In this document: one piece after another, positions 60,481 through 64,000 of the stretch
Position numbering within the stretch: the stretch's first letter is position 1
Layout of the letters: every line of letters begins with the position of its first letter
Assembly: GCF_004293625.1 (NCBI RefSeq)
Contig: NZ_CP033040.1
Coordinates: 496,001 to 560,000 of the forward strand
Direction: 5' to 3'
DNA length: 64,000 bases
DNA from: Thiomicrorhabdus indica
GTDB lineage: Bacteria > Pseudomonadota > Gammaproteobacteria > Thiomicrospirales > Thiomicrospiraceae
Notes under the pieces: model-generated
What the model was told of the DNA's origin: nothing
Seen by the model: the letters and a program-made list of their open reading frames with translations, nothing else
Database searches by the model: none
Translations under genes and position numbers: made by a program

Positions 60481-61722
60481 ATGCCGCTTAGATTACTTAA
60501 ATATGCATGGAAAAAGTCCGAGGACGAACCTCGATTTTTTCCCGATGAAACGCCGCTAAAAAAAGCTTATGACGTAGTAATCATTGGTGGTGGAGGTCAC
60601 GGAATGGCCTGTGCTTACTACCTTGCTAAAGAGCACGGTATCACTAATGTTGCGGTACTTGAACAAGGTTATATCGGTGGGGGAAATACCGGGCGTAATA
60701 CGACAATCGTACGCTCAAATTACCTGACATCTGAAGGCGTAAAGTTTTATGACGAGAGTCTGAAATTGTTTGAGGATCTGAGCGATGACTTCGATTTGAA
60801 TATCTTTTATTCAACTCGTGGCCACTTCACATTGGCGCACACAGATAGTGCAATGCGCACCATGAGGTGGCGAGCTGAGGTGAATAAGCATCATGGTATA
60901 GACAGTGAAGTGGTTGATGTCGAAACCATTAAAAAAGAAGTGCCTTATATGGATATGAGCTGTAACGGACAGCATCCAGTAATGGGTGCGCTCTATCACG
61001 CTCCAGGATCGGTTGCTCGCCATGATGCTGTCGCTTGGGGTTATGCTCGAGGCGCGCAGCAACGAGGGGTTGAGATTCACCAAAAAACAAAAGTGACAGA
61101 TATTAAGACCAAGAGTGGAAAAGTGGTGGGTGTTGAAACTGATCGCGGATTTGTCGAGGCGAAAAAAGTGATTTCTATGGTGGCGGGATCGACACCAAGA
61201 ATTACTGAGATGCTAGAGATTGAAACTCCGATTGAGATTTTCCCATTACAAGCTTGTGTAACTGAGCCTGTGAAGCCGTTTATGGACACGATTGTAGTTT
61301 CTGGAAGTTTACATGTTTATGTGAGTCAGTCTTCACGTGGAGAGTTGGTTATGGGGGCTTCAGTTGATCCTGCAGAACTTCACTCTACCCGTTCGTCCTT
61401 GGATTTTGTTGAAGGTCTGACTGACCAGATGATGGACTTATTTCCTTTTACCAGCCGTTTGAAGATTATGCGCCAGTGGGCAGGTATGAGCGATATTACG
61501 CCGGATTTTGCTCCGATTATGGGGAAGACTGATGTGGAAGGCTTTTATCTTGATGCAGGTTGGGGAACATGGGGGTTCAAGGCGACACCTGTTAGTGGGA
61601 AAACCATGGCTTACACGGTTGCTAACGATCGCACACATGAATTGATTAAGCCCTTTAGTTTGTCGCGTTACGAAGATTTCAAGTTGGTTGGCGAAAAAGG
61701 TGCGGCTTCGGTCGGACACTAA
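60481..61722 (+). CDS. soxB: Sarcosine oxidase β-subunit family flavoprotein
   Basis: The 413-residue flavoprotein carries the FAD-binding motif VVIIGGGGHGMACAYYLAKEHG (about 31-52) and GYIGGGNTGRNTTIVRSNY. The C-terminal GVEG-like segment GFYLDAGWGTWGFKATPVSGK matches sarcosine oxidase β subunits. It oxidises a secondary N-methyl amine and delivers methylene to THF with its partners. It may alternatively be N-methylglutamate dehydrogenase subunit A; see the δ subunit. AGGAG precedes the ATG. Confidence 0.88.
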   Translation: MPLRLLKYAWKKSEDEPRFFPDETPLKKAYDVVIIGGGGHGMACAYYLAKEHGITNVAVLEQGYIGGGNTGRNTTIVRSNYLTSEGVKFYDESLKLFEDLSDDFDLNIFYSTRGHFTLAHTDSAMRTMRWRAEVNKHHGIDSEVVDVETIKKEVPYMDMSCNGQHPVMGALYHAPGSVARHDAVAWGYARGAQQRGVEIHQKTKVTDIKTKSGKVVGVETDRGFVEAKKVISMVAGSTPRITEMLEIETPIEIFPLQACVTEPVKPFMDTIVVSGSLHVYVSQSSRGELVMGASVDPAELHSTRSSLDFVEGLTDQMMDLFPFTSRLKIMRQWAGMSDITPDFAPIMGKTDVEGFYLDAGWGTWGFKATPVSGKTMAYTVANDRTHELIKPFSLSRYEDFKLVGEKGAASVGH

Positions 61723-61743
61723 GCAGGACACAGGAGAAGAGTT

Positions 61744-62013
61744 ATGAAATTTGTCACTTGTCCGAGTTTAGGACGAAGAGCGCTCAGCGAATTCACCTAT
61801 GGTGGCCGACTGGAAAAAGAACCTGATCAAGAAACAGTCTCGGAAAAAGAATGGACGGACTACGTTTTTTATCAAAACGGTGCCCCACAAACTTTGAAAG
61901 AGTGGTGGTACCACCGTCCGACAGGTATTTGGTTTCTGTTTGAGCGTAATACTTTGACCGACCGCATTACACAGGTCGAATTTGCGAAAAGGGGAGTCCA
62001 AAATGAAGCTTAG
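61744..62013 (+). CDS. soxD: Sarcosine oxidase δ-subunit family protein, zinc cysteines missing
   Basis: The 89-residue protein opens with FVTCPSLGRRALSEFTYGG and ends with EWWYHRPTGIWFLFERNTLTDRI, the δ-family skeleton. Only one of the usual CxxC pair near the start is present, and the later Cys of the WYH region is absent. The zinc site of heterotetrameric sarcosine oxidase therefore is not conserved. This form is seen in my recollection among methylamine (N-methylglutamate) pathway clusters, but I cannot confirm it. The 3' end overlaps soxA by 11 bases. Confidence 0.85.
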   Translation: MKFVTCPSLGRRALSEFTYGGRLEKEPDQETVSEKEWTDYVFYQNGAPQTLKEWWYHRPTGIWFLFERNTLTDRITQVEFAKRGVQNEA

Positions 62014-64000
62014 ACTTGAACCGCAACCATTGGAATGGATTGATCGAAAATCCAGTGTTTCGTTTACTTTTGAAGGGCAAGAAATATCCGGCTTTAAAGG
62101 GGATGTAATTAGTAGTGCATTATGGGCTCAGGAGGCGAAAGTCGTTGGTAGAAGCTTTAAATACCATCGTCGCCGAGGCCTGCTTAGCATGGCCAATCAT
62201 GATATTAATGCCTTATTTCAGGCTAGTGATCGACCAAATGTTCGTGGTGATGTCGTTGAAGCCGAAAATGGTATGGCTTTGAGTGCTGTTAATACCTTTG
62301 GCTCTTTAGCAAATGATAAAGGCGCATTGGTCGAGTGGATTGGAAAGTTTTTACCAGTCGGATTCTACTATCGAGCGTTCTATTCACCAAAATTTCTATT
62401 CCCTAAGTGGGAGCGACTGATTCGTGAAATGGCAGGGCTTGGAAAGGTTGATACTAACTGGACCGAAGAGCGTAAGCCTAAACGTTATCGTCATTGTGAT
62501 GTTGCGGTAATTGGTGCTGGACCTTCAGGGATGGCAGCAGCGATTGCGGCAGCTAAAAAAGGTGTGGATGTCTGTCTGATTGATGAGAATCCGCATATTG
62601 GTGGTTCACTTGATTATCAGTACGTCAATGAAGATGCACAAAAACTTAACCGCCAATTTTTAAAAGAAACGATTGAATTCATGCCGAATATCGAGGTGAT
62701 TACATCGGCTTATGTAGCAGGTTATTACGGAGATAATTGGTTAGGAATTAACACTTTAGACGGTTTGATTAAGCTTTCGTCACAGTCAGTTGTTGTGGCA
62801 ACCGGTGTATTCGAACAGCCTGCAGTTTTCCGAAATAATGACTTGCCCGGTGTTATGAATGCCTCGGCGGCTCAAAGATTGATGTCTCGTTATGCTGTGG
62901 CTCCTTGTAAAGATGCTGTTGTACTCACTGCCAATCCAGAAGGATATCGTGCTGCATTAGATCTGCATAAAAATGGCCTAGCTGTTAAAGCGATTCTGGA
63001 TACTGGAAAAACCGACTGTGAGTGGGCTGCTCAAGCAAAGAGTGCCGGTATTCCGGTGTTTGAAAACGCCAAAATTATTGAAGCCATGGGACGTAAGCAA
63101 CTCGAAGGAGTGAGTTTTTCGGTTGCCGGTATGGAAAAAAATCTTACATGTGATGGTTTATTGATGAGTGTTGGTTGGGCTCCAGCAGGCGCTCCTTTAT
63201 ATCAAGCCGGTGCAAAATTTAGCTATAACCCTATTGTTGAACAGCTACTACCGGTTGCATTGCCTGATGGTGTTTTTGCTTGCGGTCGTATTAACGGGGT
63301 ATTTGATATTGATGATCGAATTAAAGACGGGGAACAAGTCGGTGAAGCCGCAGCACAATTTATGCTAGGTGAGCCAGCTCCCGTTAATAAAGATTATATT
63401 GCTAAATATGCTCATTCTCACCCTTACCCAATCTGGCAACACCCGAAAGGTAAAGAGTTTGTCGACTTCGATGAAGATATTCAGATTAAGGACTTAAAGG
63501 GAGCAATTGCACAAGGGTTTGACAATATTGAATTAATGAAGCGTTTTTCGACCATTGGGATGGGGCCTAGTCAAGGTAAACACAGCAATATGAACGGAAT
63601 CCGTATGCTGGCGAATCTTACTGGTAAAACCATTGATCAAACGGGTTCAACGACTGCTAGACCAATGTTTCATCCAACGCAGGTTTCTCATCTAGGTGGT
63701 ATGCGTTTCCGTCCAGAGCGTTTGACTGCAATTCATAGTTTCCATCAGGAAAACAATGCGTGTTTTATGGAAGCTGGGAATTGGCTAAGACCCGAGTTCT
63801 ACCCAACTCAAGGAAGTCGTGAAGAGTCGATTGCAGCTGAGGTGTCAGCTGTGAGGAATTCCGTTGGTTTGATTGACGTGTCTACGCTTGGAAAGTTGGA
63901 AGTGTTTGGACGCGATGCCGGTAAATTGATGGATCGCCTTTATACCATGCGCATGTCGAATATGAATATAGGCGCTAGTCGCTACGCTTTGATGGTTGAT
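62003..64000 (+). CDS. soxA: Sarcosine oxidase α-subunit family protein (runs off window)
   Basis: At least 666 codons are open to the window end; the gene is truncated there. The start MKLRLEPQPLEWIDRKSSVSFTFEG follows GGGGAG. The segment AKVVGRSFKYHRRRGLLSMANHD, an NAD/FAD domain (DVAVIGAGPSGMAAAIAAAKKG, about 164-185) and GTGVFEQP-like VVATGVFEQPAVFRNNDLPGV are visible. Near the end a GcvT-type folate domain begins (SVGLIDVSTLGKLEVFGRDA). It is the α subunit with the folate-binding site. A γ subunit (soxG) is expected just past the window. Confidence 0.88.
   Translation, partial: MKLRLEPQPLEWIDRKSSVSFTFEGQEISGFKGDVISSALWAQEAKVVGRSFKYHRRRGLLSMANHDINALFQASDRPNVRGDVVEAENGMALSAVNTFGSLANDKGALVEWIGKFLPVGFYYRAFYSPKFLFPKWERLIREMAGLGKVDTNWTEERKPKRYRHCDVAVIGAGPSGMAAAIAAAKKGVDVCLIDENPHIGGSLDYQYVNEDAQKLNRQFLKETIEFMPNIEVITSAYVAGYYGDNWLGINTLDGLIKLSSQSVVVATGVFEQPAVFRNNDLPGVMNASAAQRLMSRYAVAPCKDAVVLTANPEGYRAALDLHKNGLAVKAILDTGKTDCEWAAQAKSAGIPVFENAKIIEAMGRKQLEGVSFSVAGMEKNLTCDGLLMSVGWAPAGAPLYQAGAKFSYNPIVEQLLPVALPDGVFACGRINGVFDIDDRIKDGEQVGEAAAQFMLGEPAPVNKDYIAKYAHSHPYPIWQHPKGKEFVDFDEDIQIKDLKGAIAQGFDNIELMKRFSTIGMGPSQGKHSNMNGIRMLANLTGKTIDQTGSTTARPMFHPTQVSHLGGMRFRPERLTAIHSFHQENNACFMEAGNWLRPEFYPTQGSREESIAAEVSAVRNSVGLIDVSTLGKLEVFGRDAGKLMDRLYTMRMSNMNIGASRYALMVD

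Overview
The window is AT-leaning chromosomal DNA of a Gram-negative bacterium, almost certainly a gammaproteobacterium. The gene orders ispB<>rplU-rpmA-obgE-proB, trmB<>mutY-yggX, groES-groEL and ycjX-ycjF, together with a 215-residue Adk, a PBP1A and an AsmA-family protein, fit that class. The many chemoreceptors and cyclic-di-GMP proteins recall the aquatic Thiomicrospira/Hydrogenovibrio/Thiomicrorhabdus group; that genus-level guess is from general resemblance only.

Layout. 1-3.7 kb: end of an Ig-like repeat protein, a SIMPL-domain periplasmic protein, a YajR-like MFS transporter overlapping ssb. 4-8.2 kb: a large chemoreceptor, a LuxR-type regulator, an unrecognised gene. 8.3-12.8 kb: ispB diverging from rplU-rpmA-obgE-proB. 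12.9-20.8 kb: a translationally coupled histidine kinase / REC-GGDEF pair, then an RND pump with its adaptor. 21.5-30 kb: adk, a fructosamine-kinase-like gene, PBP1A, a small membrane protein, a PAS-chemoreceptor with a CZB domain. 30-36.4 kb: housekeeping genes yicC, rdgB, hemW, an asmA-like gene, trmB, mutY, yggX. 36.5-43.2 kb: an EAL-HDOD protein and groES-groEL, with a complete group II intron inside the groEL stop codon. 43.5-52.1 kb: a lipoprotein, a 2077-residue RTX-type surface protein, a TPR membrane protein. 52.4-56.2 kb: two convergent cyclic-di-GMP proteins. 56.6-59.1 kb: ycjX-ycjF and tRNA-Arg(CCG). 59.6-64 kb: purU followed by a sarcosine-oxidase-type operon (soxBDA-like) that runs off the window.

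Two things stand out. First, the 10-bp palindrome ACCGGCCGGT, usually flanked as TACCGGCCGGTA, occurs 25 times exactly, plus several one-base variants. Chance would give well under one copy. Seventeen copies are intergenic and eight lie in genes; six of the eight genic copies are read in the same frame as Pro-Ala-Gly. I know of no description of it; it resembles in style the HIP1 palindrome of cyanobacteria. Second, the group II intron splits the groEL terminator: the unspliced RNA reads UAG using the first intron base, and the spliced RNA reads UAA, so GroEL is unchanged either way. A 6-nt EBS1-IBS1 pairing, domain V, a branch-point A and an ORF with RT, maturase and HNH regions all support the boundaries.

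Other non-coding structure includes a 269-bp element with 20-bp terminal inverted repeats whose end supplies the stop codon of the fructosamine-kinase-like gene, a 143-bp inverted-repeat element directly after the intron, and a large inverted repeat between rpmA and obgE. Signalling genes (two chemoreceptors, four proteins with GGDEF or EAL domains, one kinase) are unusually dense. They lie close to a giant surface protein, which fits motility-to-attachment control, although no direct link is visible.
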